Assembly: GCA_002914845.1 (NCBI GenBank)
Contig: JXTC01000252.1
Coordinates: 128,124 to 192,123 of the forward strand
From: Trema orientale
Taxonomy: Eukaryota; Streptophyta; Magnoliopsida; Rosales; Cannabaceae
Reading direction: 5' to 3'
Length of the DNA stretch: 64,000 nucleotides
Numbering within the stretch: the stretch's first letter is position 1; every line of letters starts with the position of its first letter. The position numbers and the translations under genes were made by a program. The notes beneath the pieces were generated by a model. That model did not search any database. It was not told where the DNA came from and was given only the letters and a program-made list of their open reading frames with translations. Below are positions 1 to 13,734 of the stretch, piece by piece.

Positions 1-629
1 GAAGAGAAGATGTAGGCCTTGAATGTTACAGAGGGGCTTCTTTTGTGTGTGCGTGCGCGCGTGTCTGTGTGGTCATGCTATGAGTTTTGTCTTAACTCTA
101 AAAACATGTTTTAGTTACCCTATCAAAAAAATAAAATAAAATAAGAAAAGGACATGTTTTAGTTACTCCTTGATTAATCCTCATGTTAATAAAAATGCAT
201 GAAATGGTTAGCATCACAAAATTCTATTTCCAGAGGCAATCGCTCTCAAGTCACATTCAGATTTCTTTGAATTGGAGTCAAAGGCTTGAAATTGTGGGGA
301 TCCTAACAGTCAGCTTCTTTTTCCATAGGGGATTTAAGCAATAATGTATGGAGGGCTAAGCAGATGTGTTTCTTAGCCCGAGATTTTGAGTACAGCTTAC
401 GTTAAAAGCTGTTGTGTTTCATGAGACAGCATTACCGTGATTTAGCCCTGAGTAATATTTGAATATGAAGAGACTTCTTTTTTCCTTTTCTTTCTGGGAC
501 ATAAGAGAACAATCTGACTTTTAAAAGTTTGTCTGTTCATTCTGTTGCAGTGTTCTTTTTTGCTTTGAAGTATATTTATAACTTTAGATATCAATGCCCT
601 AGCTGATCTCTCAATGCTCTTCTTTGTAG
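1..629 (+). other. Probable intron of the PRT6-type gene
   Basis: No coding exon could be supported here. The sequence is T-rich and ends in a pyrimidine tract followed by AG at 628-629, a good 3' splice site for the exon at 630. A further upstream exon in the first few hundred bases cannot be excluded. A short GT/GC microsatellite lies near 44-70. Confidence 0.5.
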
Positions 630-2501
630 GTAATATGCTGGTTATCTTGAATAATATTGATACTGATGTATCATTTCCTGATATTCAATTTTGGAATCGA
701 GCTTCTGATCCTGTTCTTGCCCGTGATCCTTTTTCATCATTGATGTGGGTCCTCTTTTGTCTTCCATACCCATTCTTAACATGTGAGGACTCCCTGTTAC
801 ATCTCATACATGTGTTCTACGCTGTCACTGTAGTTCAGGTACATGCACTTAATTGCTTATTGGTAATTTTAATGATTCTTCTAGTTCAAATGATTCTTCT
901 AGTTCGGTATACTCTAATCTATTGTGTGGAATGCAGGCTATAATTACATACTGTGGGAGGCATCATGGCAACATAAGTGAATTAAGCATTCACAATTGCT
1001 TGATTACAGACATATTGAAACTCATGGAAGAATCTGGCTGTGCTCAGGAATATTTTGTTTCAAACCATATCAGTAATTCCGATAATATTAGAAAGGTTAT
1101 TAGGAGCTTGAGTTTCCCTTATTTGCGGAGGTGTGCACTGCTTTGGAAATTACTTACCTCCTCTGCCCAAGCACCATTCTATGATAGGGAGAACGTGTTG
1201 GATAGATCTCATTTTATCAATGATTTGATGGATAGCACTGTCAGTGGCCAGACGGAGCTTAATGAAATTGAAAGGCTGGAGAACATGTTCAGGATTCCCC
1301 CAGTAGATTTTATTCTCAAGGATGAACTTCTACGCCCCCTTTCTATGAAATGGTTCCAACATTTTCGCAGGGAGTTTGAAGTCCATAGATTTCAAAGGAA
1401 TATGCATTGCAATCCTGTAGTACCATTTCAGTTAATGCATTTGCCGCGAGTTTACCAGGATCTCTTGCAGAGGTTGATTCTTTGTATCCTATTAGATTTT
1501 CTTCGCCACAAATTTTACTGAAATTTAACACTCCATGTTAGCATGTGTTTTATCAGGTGCATAAAACAGTCTTGTCGTGCCTGCAATTCTGTTCTTGATG
1601 ATCCTGCATTATGCCTGCTTTGTGGCAGATTATGCTCTCCCAACTGGAAGTCCTGTTGCAGGTTTGTATTCTATCCATTTCTTTTCTTCCTTTTGCATTC
1701 TCCTTTTGCTCCCACAAATTTTACCAATAAAAATTACGTATATTTTGATGGACATGATTATTATCCCTATATCACTCCTTAAGTTGACATTTTGTTATTG
1801 TTGTCCCAAGGGAAAGTGGATGCCAAACTCATGCCATGGCCTGTGGGGCTGGTACTGGGATATTTCTCTTGATTAGGGTATGGTTTCAAGCTTATTTTGG
1901 GAACCCTTGTGTTAAATCCTTTCATGTCTTATATATTGGATCATAGATTTTAACTTTGCGCTTCTGGCCCATGGAGCCCGACTAATTTTGTCAATTTATG
2001 ATAGAGAACTAACATTCTACTACAGAGGTCAGCTCGCCAGGCTCCCTGGCCATCATTATATTTGGATGCTTTTGGTGAAGAGGTAATTGGCTTTTCTAAT
2101 ACATGAAGAAATATTCTTATTTTTCTTTTTCCCTGGCCACCACCATACATCATTGGTGGTACTGTATTAAAATAATTTTTTCATTGCAGGACATTGAGAT
2201 GCATAGAGGAAAGCCTTTGTACTTGAATGAAGAACGCTATGCTGCTTTGACGTATATGGTGATTAAAGAATCTTATATTCCTGTTGTGTTTGTGTGATCA
2301 GTTCATTTATTTTGTTCTATTTAAACAAAAAGGTTATTATTAGACTTTAGAAATATATCAGCTATAAAATTTTAGTCTTGTTTTATTGTTATCTTACTTC
2401 TGGTAGTATGTGACTCTTTATGGTAGGTGGCTTCTCATGGCCTTGATCGAAGTTCTAGGGTCCTTGGCCAAACTACTATTGGTTCTTTCTTCATGGTTTA
2501 G
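630..2501 (+). CDS. PRT6: E3 ubiquitin ligase PRT6 (N-recognin), C-terminal part
   Basis: This is the 3' part of a large UBR-type E3 ligase that recognises basic N-terminal residues in the Arg/N-degron pathway, which in plants degrades proteins such as group VII ERF oxygen sensors. Seven exons keep one frame: 630-838, 937-1472, 1557-1661, 1811-1877, 2005-2082, 2190-2258 and 2427-2501, giving 378 residues and a TAG stop. The segment holds the Cys/His-rich C-terminal region (CRAC, CLLCGRLC, CCRESGCQTH) followed by GTGIFLLIR, LDAFGEED, GKPLYLNEERY and ASHGLDRSS, which I recognise from plant PRT6 C-termini. The first exon starts at codon position 2, so the N-terminal UBR box and most of the protein lie upstream of the window. 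Neighbouring a MYB3R gene also fits PRT6 identity. Boundaries are hand-derived. Confidence 0.9.
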
Positions 2502-4690
2502 TTTTGTCTACATGTAAGATTGTTTTGAAATCATTATTGCTTTGTTTTTCTGTAGCATTCTTAGTCCTGCATTTGACACTGTTTCTGCATGGCAAATCAT
2601 GAATTCTCAGGCAGTCAAGAACTTCGAAGTGATGGACATAGATGGATTACAATTTATTTTTGCATGTTCAGCATGGTCAAAAATTCAATATTTTCGTCCA
2701 ACAACTTGTCGAGGATCTTGGTTGGTTCTGTGTTTGACTTGGTATATATAAAATGTACAGCTCCTTGAGGTCAGTTTTCTGGAAATGTCCTTGTAGTATG
2801 TTTGAAATCGTTAGTATGTATCATTAGGTAATATTATTTTATTTAAATTTTTTTTTTTTAAATTTTTTGAAAGATCTAAAGTTAGTGCATAAACATTGGG
2901 AAAGGATGAACTATGTTTCGTAAAGCACTACAGGAATTGCTGGAACAGCATGGGCTTTTAACTATCAAAACCCGATCTAAGCAATTATGCTTACGTTTTT
3001 TTTTATTGTTTCTAATCTAAGTTGGCATGGATAGGTGCAAGGAGTGAAACTTCCTTTAGAACTAAAAGATGTTAGGTAAGAGAACTACGTTCAGGAAAAT
3101 TAACCTTGAAGGAGACTGGGTTTTATTTGTTTAGTCGTCTAAATATTTTGGTCAGGTTTGTGATAGCAAATGAGCTAAGTTGTTTAGTCTTTTCCAACAT
3201 GTGGTTTAAGATTGCAAATGAACATAAGCGAGCTTGGTTAGTTATGTTTAATCTGCCCTTTTCAACTCGCATTGAACTTGGGCTCTTTCTCTCTCACTTG
3301 ATCAGCAGGGCGCCAAAACTACACTTGTGTTTAGTAATATTTTTACACAAAACTTGCCAGTTGCGTATCTTTTGTGGTTTTCAATACATTTGTGTTTTGT
3401 TTTGATGGCCTTGAAACATTTTTTCAAATTCGTACTTTGTCAGCATCTTCCCTACCTTTGTTGCTGTAGGACTTGAGGTACCTTGGGCAGTTTTTTAAAA
3501 GAAATAGAAAGAGAGGCCTTCCAACTCACTTGCACTTTGGGGATAGATTATTTTGTGTCCATGTTTTTATGTGATAGACATGGTGATTGTCCTTGTGACC
3601 ATCCATCTCATCTTATTGTGTGGATTGGCAGATATCTTGGGTTTCCACCCGGCAAGTTGAAATGTGCTTTCTTCGGCAGTTGGTCTGCTGGCAAGTTCTT
3701 CCTTGTATTTATGGTTGTACAGTTATGATACCTGGAACATAGCTTCGATCAGTTTTCCACCTTACAGAGGATTTTGATCTCTTCAACGGAATCGATGTAC
3801 GTAAAACTGCCTCAGTCATAAGGTTAGAATTATGTGGCTTTTTTCATCTCTTTATTTTCAGATCATCATCATCATCATTATTATTATTATTTAGAAAAGA
3901 ATTTTAGTGTTTCATTTACCTCCATCTGGTTTCTTGATGGAGTTCATTAGCTCAATTCCTATACTTATTTAACTTTTGCTTCACTCATTTTATGGGGTTG
4001 TCGAAAAGGAGTATTCATTCAAGTTCATTAGCCACCCTCTATTCTGCATGTTTGCCACATCTAATCTGATATTCTGCTTTTCTTGTCTAGGTGGAGGTGG
4101 AGACTGATTTGCAGATACCTCTTTATGGAAATTTGGCCAGAAGCGCTCGAGTTTTTAATCGTACTTGGAATCTTCTTTCCCGATTCTACCTATGTTGCTT
4201 CCTTAATTACCGGAATTTCATTTGGGTCTTGTGAAACTCGCCCTTGAATGCTTGTTTTATCAGCCCTCATTCTTCATGAGCTTTTCTGTTTATGTTACAT
4301 GTTTATGTAAATTATAGAAGAAAGTTGTCGCGTCTATGGGTGCATTCTTCCATGCATTTTCGGGTTCCAGCCGTTATTTCATTCTTTTCTCTTTAATAAT
4401 TCATCACTTACGGATTGTCATCTCTTTTCTGGGAAAGAAGTTTCTCCTTTTATCCTGCGTTATTCATTGGCATAAGCTACTCTAGTGATGAAACCGGAAA
4501 TCAAGCATATGTTAAATGTTTGTTGTTTATTTTATTTATTTATTTTAAAAGGCATATGTTTGTTGCGTACTGATGGCAATGGGCGGATTGAGGAATTTTT
4601 CCCGAAGGTCAATCGTAATATCATATCCGCTTCATTAACTATTTTTTTTAGATGCGGGGATTTTGTAGGAAATAACTAACGGATAATAAA
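2502..4690 (+). other. PRT6 3' flank, no recognisable gene
   Basis: The stretch has moderate GC, several short open frames and splice-like sites, but no segment that I recognise as a protein family. Part of it is probably the 3' UTR of the PRT6 gene, perhaps spliced. A (TCA)n(TTA)n microsatellite lies near 3862-3892. Confidence 0.35.
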
Positions 4691-7600
4691 GAAACTATGG
4701 TTTCCCATTATTTGTTGATAATGACAAAATAAGAAAATAAAATTAAGATAAAAATGTTAAATTTTTATAATTAACAAAAATTAAATACAATAATATATTA
4801 AATAATTTTCAAACTCTAAAATTCAAATATATAAGTATATGTAACTATTTAAAATCATTATTTTATTAAAGTTATATGAATGTAAGTAGTGTAAAATTAA
4901 TTAAATATGTATGTATAATGATTTTTTTATGTGAGTAGATATATATATATAGGGTGGCTATGGTACGGATTATACTAATATTGTCCCTGCATCATATCTG
5001 CAAATTAATGGTCTCTATTCGGATCAGATAACCACAGATACCCGTAACTATATGTTATATTGTCATCCCTGATTTTAGCTCTCTTTTAAGACACGTGATA
5101 AAAAAGGGATAACTTATAAACCATTTACAAAAATAAGAATTTTATTGCCATGTCATTTAATGAATATTTCGGAGTTCCAAAATTATTCCTGATTCAACTC
5201 TAGTCGCAAAAATCAAAAGGCGACGGAGGTGACGCCTGGAAGACAATCGATCATGTTCGACTGGGGTCGAAATTGTTCGACTACGGTCGAACGCCGGCTG
5301 AAAATTTTGGCCAGTGGTTTCGATCCTAGTTGAATTGTTTGATTACAGTCGAACGGTGATTCGACTAAGGTTGAAAATTTTTGACCGAGGTCGAAATTTT
5401 TTGGCCACTGGTTGAAAAAACAACTAGAACAATTGGAAGCGGCATGGTCGAAATTTTTCGACCGCAGCTGCCAGGGTCAGGATCAGTACCAGCATTGGTG
5501 GCTAAAATAGTTTGAAGTTTGTTGGAGAAATATGATATCCACATAATTTTACATGTGTAACATGTCAATGAAGGGTTAATTTTGAAAATATTAACTAGTG
5601 AATTCTATTTTTCATCGCAAAAATTTAGTAGACGCCTTAGATATAAATTCGTCCTATATATTCCGAAAGAAAGTAACATCTTGGCATTTTAATCCTTTTG
5701 AGTACCTTGGTAATATTTGGTTGGAGGTAACAAGGAGGAACGGAAAGGAATGAAATGCTTTTCTTTTGTTTGGTTTTCACTTTTGCTATGGGAACCTCTT
5801 TCCAACAAAATAAACAGTACCCCAAGGTAGAGGACTGAAAAAAGAGGGGGGAGGGGAATCCATTCCTTTCCCATGTTTTTCTTGGTTGCCCCTTTTGCCC
5901 CATCCGTAGTTTGATCTCTTACGACTTCTTCATCGTCCAAAAAAACAGGAACTCAAATTCTTGTCCGAAAAACTCATCGGAGACTTGGGTCGACGAAACT
6001 AGCATCATCTTTTTCGGGACCTAATTGGGCCAAAAAAAAAAAGATTGACTTGATGACGAAACTGAAAACACACATTAAGTTCAAGACTCAGCCTTCTCAC
6101 ACCAGTGCTCTCCTCTCTCTCTCTGCTATTTGAGCCTCCACCACTTTTGCAGATTTGAGATTGCGTGGCAATTGAAATGTCAATGTTCGATTTTTTTTTT
6201 TTTTTAACCCCCTTAGATCTGCACAGTAGCACCGTAAGTTTCCCTTCCATTTCCATTACCGATGTGTTTTATGACTGTCAATGGCTGAAATTAATGTTCT
6301 CTATTAAAGGGAAAATTAATATTGAATACAACAAAATTAATGTTTTTGGTATATTTATCAATATAGAAAAATGTATTTAAATTAATGATTCGCATTGAAG
6401 ATAACAAACGAATCCATTAATTTGAAAACTATTCCACGCCTAATTGGTATATATTTTATGTTAATTAATGTCATTAAACCGTAAATAGATTAAATTTTTG
6501 TGATTAGATTCAGTAAAAATAACTCTAGTAATTAACAAATGATTGTGTTATTGTATTGTCAAAAAGAACTTGTTTATTTCTTTTTTTTAGAAAAAAAAAA
6601 AAAAAAAAAAACTGTTTAAGATTAGGGATATATCTGTCAAAATAAAATAGATTCTATTACCTTATGTTGACAGTTTAAAAGTACCAACCAAATACAAGTG
6701 TCACTTTTACTTTCGATTCCATTCTTATTCTCGTTACTATTTACCATTCCTTTTAATTTCATTCAGTCTAACCAATTGAGAGTAGATGTTTGTATTCTAT
6801 GTGTTCTTTTCCACCAATAAAAGTAGCCAGTCAAATCCCCATGCTCACTTGCTAGAATGGGATAATAATAATCTCTTGCCTTATTTATTTGCAACATCAT
6901 ATGTTCCAAAATTCTGTCTTCTAAATCAATTGGAAACTATAAAAAATAAAACGGTTTTGGAAATTAAGAATTAAAGGAAAGGTCTAAAATCATCATCATA
7001 TGAATTATGTAACAAAGTAGTAATTATTAAGAGTTTACTGGAGATTAGATACAGTTACTAATTCATGATTTGGCATGTAGAGAATGAAGTTCTTGATTCT
7101 ACAAGAATTTTTATAAAAGCCTTGCTTCTCTTTGATGAAAGTTTTATTAACAGATTGTATCTTAATTTTTAGCCTAATTTTTATTTTTTTATTTTTTCTG
7201 ATGATCGATTCGACCTCTAATCGAAAAGATATACATTAATTCTATTTCATCTTTTCAACAAATTTAGGAATGAGCATAGAGCTTTTCGGGAAATTTACAA
7301 ACAAACAATTTCAATGAAATCTTTCAATTACTTATTTTACTAAACTCTTTGTTCATTTCACATGTTTAAAAGCACCTTCTTTTCATACTTTTCTGTCACT
7401 TCTTTTTGCTTCAAGAGACTGATTTCTTCACCCCTCAAAAGAAAACAAAACAACAAAGAAGCCAATTCCTTTAATGTTGGATTTATGATTTTTTGAGTGT
7501 TCAAATCTCGGAATCAGATTGAACAAAATATCCCATTGTAATTGCGATTGTAAATTATCACCTTTCTTTTTCACCTTCAATCCTGCCTTGGAATTTTATC

Positions 7601-9577
7601 TTTCCTTTTTATCTAACGATGGTTTATGAATAGGTGTGAAATTGATCACGAATGGAAAAACCGAAAACATATATATACTCATTTTTTTTCCCCCTAAAGG
7701 GAAATCTTTTTTCGTCTTTTAGTTATGAGAAAAAAATTCCGTACTATTTAATATTTTTTCTAACCAGAAAATCAGGTTAAAGTTTAATAAGACAAATTTA
7801 AAATATTAAAAATGATGTCTAAATTAGAAACACCAGTATAAGAAATTTTAGTTATTGTTTTATAAACTACAATTCGAATATTCTTAGCGTTCATTAGGCT
7901 GCTCCATTAGTTATTATTTTGGTTGTTATTTAAGTGACAAGGTAGACTTTTCACGTAAATTGAATCTCTTTTTTAATGGTTTGAAGAATTCCCAAAATAG
8001 TTAGAGCATATGAGTATTCGACTAATCAATTGTCCTTCAAACCTGGAAAAGAATAAAGAATTATGACGTACAAAATCCATTAAGATGACTTTAGAACAAG
8101 AAGATTACTTAACCGATAAAAGAGGTTAAAAATAGACAGCATTGTATACTATCAAAATAATAAACAAAAACATTGCACCGAAATAGTATTTGTTTTCAAT
8201 CGTACTGGCCCATTAGGCTTTAACCTCTTTTAACGTTTTAGACTATTGTTTACCCGGGGAAAAAAAAATAGGGGTACTAAAATGCAACACTGAAGGCTAT
8301 AGGCATTGGAAGTGTAAGAAAAAAGAAAGCCTTAGCTAACACTAGTCCGTAGCCCCCTCAAGAAGGGAAAAATTAGACCAAAACCAAAAGAGCCAAAAGA
8401 ATACATAAAAAGCTCCGAAAACGAAGGTAACATCAAATTTCACTTTTCACTGAAATTGTTTCAGAGGGACATCTAGTGTTCACATAAAAAAGACAAATGC
8501 AACAAAATTATAGCATGCACCAAAGAGAAAAGAGAGCAAGAATTTTAAGTTATTTCATCATACAAAGGCATCTATCTATCTGGGCAAATAAAGTTAAACT
8601 GCTTATTATTGCTGGTAGCTCTACTTCTACCTGTAAAATATTGGTCAGAAATAGAATTATTAAAGTTGAAATAGTACGAGGAGCTATGCTTTCATTTTGG
8701 AGATCTTCCACTTCCAAGCATCACTGCTCCTCTTGAGAGAGGGGTTCTTCCTGTACAATTCGGGTGCTAATGACATATCTTTACTTCACAATTAATTTGG
8801 ACCTGTCCTCTTTTCATTCTACACAAGACAGAAGCCTAATAGCCACTAAATCCGTCATGTTGGTATCAAGGGGAATAAACGCCCCGTGTAACTAAAAACA
8901 AGTGGTATCTCATATCTGCAAGATGACATGATTGATCTGTGGAACTGCAAATGAAACATACTAAGCATCTGATCAACCCTCCCATACTGCTTTCGTGAAT
9001 TTGGAGCTTCAGCTACCAAATCCAAAAGGAAAATGTTGGGTGCTTCAAACGAATTCTAGCCTCGTCACATCACTCTACAAGCAGAAACAGAGTCAAAGAC
9101 TGTACTGACAAGGTAAAGTTGACAAACCAAGAGCTAATATATTAAATATCTGTTAAGAAGTTGTTTTCGCAGGAATGTCATTGTAGGTGATCACGCTTTA
9201 TCAAGATTTTCTTTTCACTCCAGGTTGATTGAGCTTATAACTTGGTGAAAATTAAGCAAAAAATAGTCTCAAAAACAACAGTGATGACAAGTTAATAGTG
9301 TACTGTGTATAACTTTCCTATTTTCTTTTTTTATAACTTTTTTTTTTTTTTCTTTTTGTATTTTTTCAAGATGAGTTATTTTAGGTCAGCAAAGTCACCA
9401 AGGTCTCTTTAGTTAAGGTGGTCTTCACATTCAAATCCAGTGTTATATGTTTTTTAAGCATTTATCTACTTGCATTAGGAAGCTCAGTAATTTGACAGAT
9501 TTTCTTTTAGTGGTAATTGCACATGAAAACAGACAAAACCAAACAATGATTTGAAATTGTAACTTACAGTCCAAGTC
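4691..9577. other. AT-rich intergenic DNA with repeat relics
   Basis: No gene was recognised. The part at 4690-5100 is very AT-rich with a TA run at 4940-4952. A cluster of short inverted TTCGAC/GGTCGAA motifs spans about 5245-5465 (see findings). Homopolymer tracts occur at 6190-6204 and 6591-6610. The right end (about 9000-9577) probably contains 3' UTR of the minus-strand MYB3R gene; a GTAAGT donor-like site sits just past its stop codon. Confidence 0.4.
5245..5465. repeat. Cluster of TTCGAC..GGTCGAA inverted motifs
   Basis: Within about 220 bases the sequence repeatedly shows TTCGAC and GGTCGAA as short divergent palindromes (for example near 5257, 5278 and 5446), separated by variants such as GGCCAGTGG and GGCCACTGG. 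The block is more GC-rich than its surroundings. It looks like a degenerate minisatellite or the subterminal region of a transposon. Confidence 0.4.
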
Positions 9578-12500
9578 CTAGGTCACTCCCATCTTCGTAG
9601 CATGTGAGCAATCTTCAGTAACAGGTGAACTCGCCTTTGCAGAAAATTCTAGAGACTTGATATTTCCCTGACACTCTTTGTCAAATGTGAATTCAAGTTG
9701 TTTCTCCACTGACTTGTTGAAAACAGCAGTCCGTTTGGATCTTAAGCGGTAAGGAGGAGATGCATTAAAACCCTTACCACTGGGACCAATGGAATTAATA
9801 CCATGGCAACTTGGACTCCTGCACAAACTCCCATCTTGAGACCCAGGCATTTCCAAACTATTATTTGTTCCATCCCGATCCTGAGAAGCATGAAACATGT
9901 CTCCATTCGATTCTCGATCTAGTTTCTCAATTTTATTAGGAAGCAAAGGTGTTTGTGGTTTATTCTTTCTCTTTCGTAAGATGGAAGGAGTATTGGGAAA
10001 GGTCATGGCAGCCATCTTTAAGACAGATTCAGGACTCGCCAAACTTAAACCCTGGCCCTTCACACAAGGAGGAGTGAAGCAACTAACAGGTGATGAAAAT
10101 GTACTAGAATTGAACTCATGCTGCAAGCAGTGCATGCTGGAAAGATCTGAATCTACTGGAATACAGTCATCTAATTGTGGAAGCTCATAATACAATGAAC
10201 CACACATCAAAGCTTCAGATGGCAAAGGCGTTCCAAAAACTTTTTCTTTTACTTCGCTGTTGAATCCATAATCGTCAAACTTTAGGTCACTGTTGATGTC
10301 ACAATTTTGAGACTCTTTGTTCATTAGGCAATCCTCAATATTAGGCTCCCTGTTGATTCCACAGTTTTCAAACTTCAGTACTGACTCCAGATTGCTGTAG
10401 TTGGGATCCATATTTGATCCTGGCTTAGATTCTACACCTTCAGAATCGGCCGACTCATGTAAAGGAGCACTTGATGAACCACCCATACTACAAGGAATGC
10501 GAGGAGAGTCTAGCTGGTGCTTGCCATCTTCATCTATCTTAGGCACAACTGTATTTCCCAATGTATGGACAGTAGAATCCAATTCTTTATTTGAACAACC
10601 AAGTGATTTTTTAGTTGCAGCACATTTATTCGTATCTTTCAGCCCATTCTGGGGATTGCTCTTAGTGACAGGTGGAAGGTTCCCAGTATTCATAAAGAAA
10701 TCTAACTTTTTCTTCAAGGAACTATTCCAATGATTTTTTATCGCATTGTCAGTCCTGCATGCACAATATTATGTAAGATATGAGATTGGGATTAAACCAG
10801 TCATAGCAAACATATTCTGACCGCAATTCAGACATCCCCTTTTCTTATAATTATTCAATACAGCTCTATTGTCAAGATTCAAAATGCATTACAATTTGCG
10901 TTCTAAAGAACAGATACTATTCAACTAATGCTACCAAGATAAATAATAACTTCATTAAAAACATCTTTTTGCCGCTGAGTTCAGCAGCGTACATAAGAAC
11001 ATAAAGGTTATTCAAATTCTATAGATTCTGGATCAGTCAATCAGAGCAGTTACGGGATAATAAGAAAACACCAATCATATCATGAAAGTTAGATCTTGAA
11101 GGGAAAATAAATATCTCACAGAAAAATGTCCAATGCAACTGAATATGAAGGATAATCATAACATACCTTGTCTATTCCTTTTGACTAAGATAATCATGAA
11201 CACAGTATTTTCTTTTAAAGATATGTGAAAATTCAACAGTTGAAAGAAGCCAGTTCTCAACTTCATTATTGTTTGATTTGAAAGAGAGAAATTTTACTCA
11301 TGTGGTCTTCCTAGCAACTTAAAAGGACATCTTATATCCTCTAGACTTCATTATCGTCCTCACGACTAACTGAATTGCACTACAAATAAAAATATTCCTA
11401 ATTAAGCACCTAAATGTGCTTTGTAAGAGTTACAGATCAAACAGCAATTACCTTCCAGGTAAAACCTTAGCTATTTCGGCCCACTTGTTCCCATGTATTC
11501 GATGGGCATTCATAAGAGCTAATTCCTCGTCTAACGTCCATGCATCCTTTCTAATTTCCGGATTCAAATGATTGTGCCACCTGAATGCATAAGAAAGAAT
11601 GCTTTTTAGAATATATACCTTAATCAAATAATAAATTAAAAATTCAAACAACTGGATATCAAAGAGATCAAAATATTTAAGCCCCTAAAATGAATAACAA
11701 CAGTCAATAAATTTTTGATAATACGAATGTTTGGCATAGAGTATTATGAGGTAAAAGCTAAGCATCATATGTTCATAAATCCCAGGTTGATATAAACATT
11801 AAGAATGTATCAAAAGCTGAGAAACAAGAACAACGTGGAAACTAAAAAACTTCTAAAAGTACCTCTCCCGGCATTGTTTCCCAATACGACCAGGTAAAGA
11901 CTTGGCTATCAATGACCATTTTGTTGCCCCGTATTTACTTACAAGTTCGGTGATTTTTTTATCCTCCTACAACCAAAAAAGCACCACAAAACTCAGATGC
12001 TTGCATAATGAACTGCCTCAACAGAAAACAAAAAAAGGAAGAAGGCCACTATGTAGCAACCTCTTGGGTCCAAGGACCTTTGACAAGATCAGGATTAAGA
12101 ACTTTCTGCCATCTGTGCAAACATTGCACTTCTGATCTATCAGGAAAAAACTCAGCTGCATAAACATGTCCAAATATCATCAAGCTGCATTTTAGTGGAA
12201 GCACAATAGAACCAATGAAACTGCAAGGTGATAGACTATGAAGTTAAATGAAAAATCTCGACCATCAAATAGCTTAGTTTGTTAACTATATAGTATTCAA
12301 CAAATCACAGTTCAGAAGTAGGTTAAATAGCATAAGTAGTTTTCTTCCTTTCAATCATATGTTAGCAACAGTATGTCAAACTCAGCTCTACTTATATCAT
12401 GGTGTCTGCACATTATAATATTATACAAACTTCCAGTTTGAACTATTTGGATATAAATAACACAAGTATGATTAATTTTTCTCAAATTTCTCCCTGTTTT

Positions 12501-13734
12501 GCATTAAGTGATGGGTTTCTTATAAGTTTTAACCACTTAGCTTTGAAGTGCTTTTCAGTTTGACTGAAGTTTATTTTGTTCCTGTATCAGTTTAAATCTT
12601 TTCAATTCGCATGCTTTGTTTTTTCTTGCAGATATCTTATCAGACTTGTTGCCACCCACAACCATTATTTCATGACCACAGACAAACAGCAGAATTGCAA
12701 ATTGTGTCCTAGAAACTAAAAAACCAATATTTATGACTGTTAAAGGAAAAGAAAGAAACCTATTTTCTTCCAACTCTTCCCCTTAAATGCAGCAACAGCA
12801 CTCCTTAATGTTTCGTCCTGTAGCAAATTGAAGATCGTATTGGAAAAAAGTATTCGATGAAATTGATGAGACAAGTGTCAGAAGAAAAAACATGGCATAC
12901 AGAAAGGTATGACACAAAATATATATTAATGTAAATGCTAGCATAACTAAGTTACATCAATGCAAAATCATTGTGGTTATGGATTTTTTATAATTGAACA
13001 AATACGCTTCCCCTCCCCCTGCTCAAAAGAAAATAAAAAGAGAACAGTAATCTTAACCGAAGCATAGTGTCAACCTTCAAAATTAGTTAGATGACTTAAA
13101 CAGTGATAAGGATAGACCTTTCCAACAATAACCTAGCCTTTCAACATGTCAGCTAACAAATAGGCGTGTAAAAAAATACACACACAAAAACACATATTCA
13201 TAGCAGTGCTTCTAGCATTCAAAATAGCAAATAAGTACAGAAACTAATACCAACCTCCTGCGGAGTCCAACCCCCCTTAGCTCGTCTAATGGGGCCACTG
13301 GTCCTTCTGCAAACTCAAAATTATAAAAATCAGCTCACTACCAAAATGTGAATATTTTGTATAGAAAGCTTAGTCCATTTGAAAATTCAACTATCACGTT
13401 ACTGTTCAGTACACGGGTCTCACAGAAATCAAAGTCATACTTCACTAAAGTGGTAAACTAAAACATGATGATTATAGGGAGTGAAAACACAAAAACAAAA
13501 TCTGTATAAAGTGAATGCTTTTAAATTCGTAATGCATAAAGAACCGCACTAACTGATATTCAATTGAAAGGGATTTAACGGATAGTACCGATGAGTCGGT
13601 GACGTCGATGCCGGGCTACATACTCCTGGGGACTTGAAAAAAACGCTACCACTGCCTTCGGATACAGAGGAACTTGATGCGGCCATCGATTGCTTATTCT
13701 CAAGACAACACTCTTCTAATTTCACCTCAGCCAT
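9578..13734 (-). CDS. MYB3R: R1R2R3-MYB (MYB3R) transcription factor, MYB3R3/5-like
   Basis: This is a three-repeat MYB protein, the class that binds MSA elements in promoters of G2/M genes and can activate or repress them in the nucleus. Seven coding exons join in frame to 586 residues: 13734-13589, 13306-13255, 12817-12760, 12155-12061, 11966-11863, 11580-11452 and 10754-9578. MYB repeats run at about residues 60-109, 111-161 and 163-212, with the expected Trp residues and motifs CLHRWQKVLNP, GKQCRERWHNHLNP and DNAIKNHWNSS. The long last exon encodes a low-complexity tail with the conserved stretch SPPYRLRSKRTAVF. The size is closer to the shorter repressor-type MYB3R3/MYB3R5 than to MYB3R1/4, and its position beside PRT6 matches MYB3R5 of Arabidopsis as I remember it. 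The start is the first in-frame ATG after a 5' leader. Confidence 0.93.

Noticed and set aside
1343..1531. Minus-strand open frame inside the PRT6 exon
   Set aside because: It is the shadow of the conserved plus-strand PRT6 coding exon and has no family resemblance.
3106..3728. Two open frames (99 and 81 codons) downstream of PRT6
   Set aside because: No recognisable domain, biased to Phe/Leu/Cys as expected from T-rich DNA, and no conserved start or splice context.
8497..8736. 79-codon plus-strand ORF
   Set aside because: Lies in AT-rich intergenic DNA near the MYB3R 3' end with no recognisable motif.
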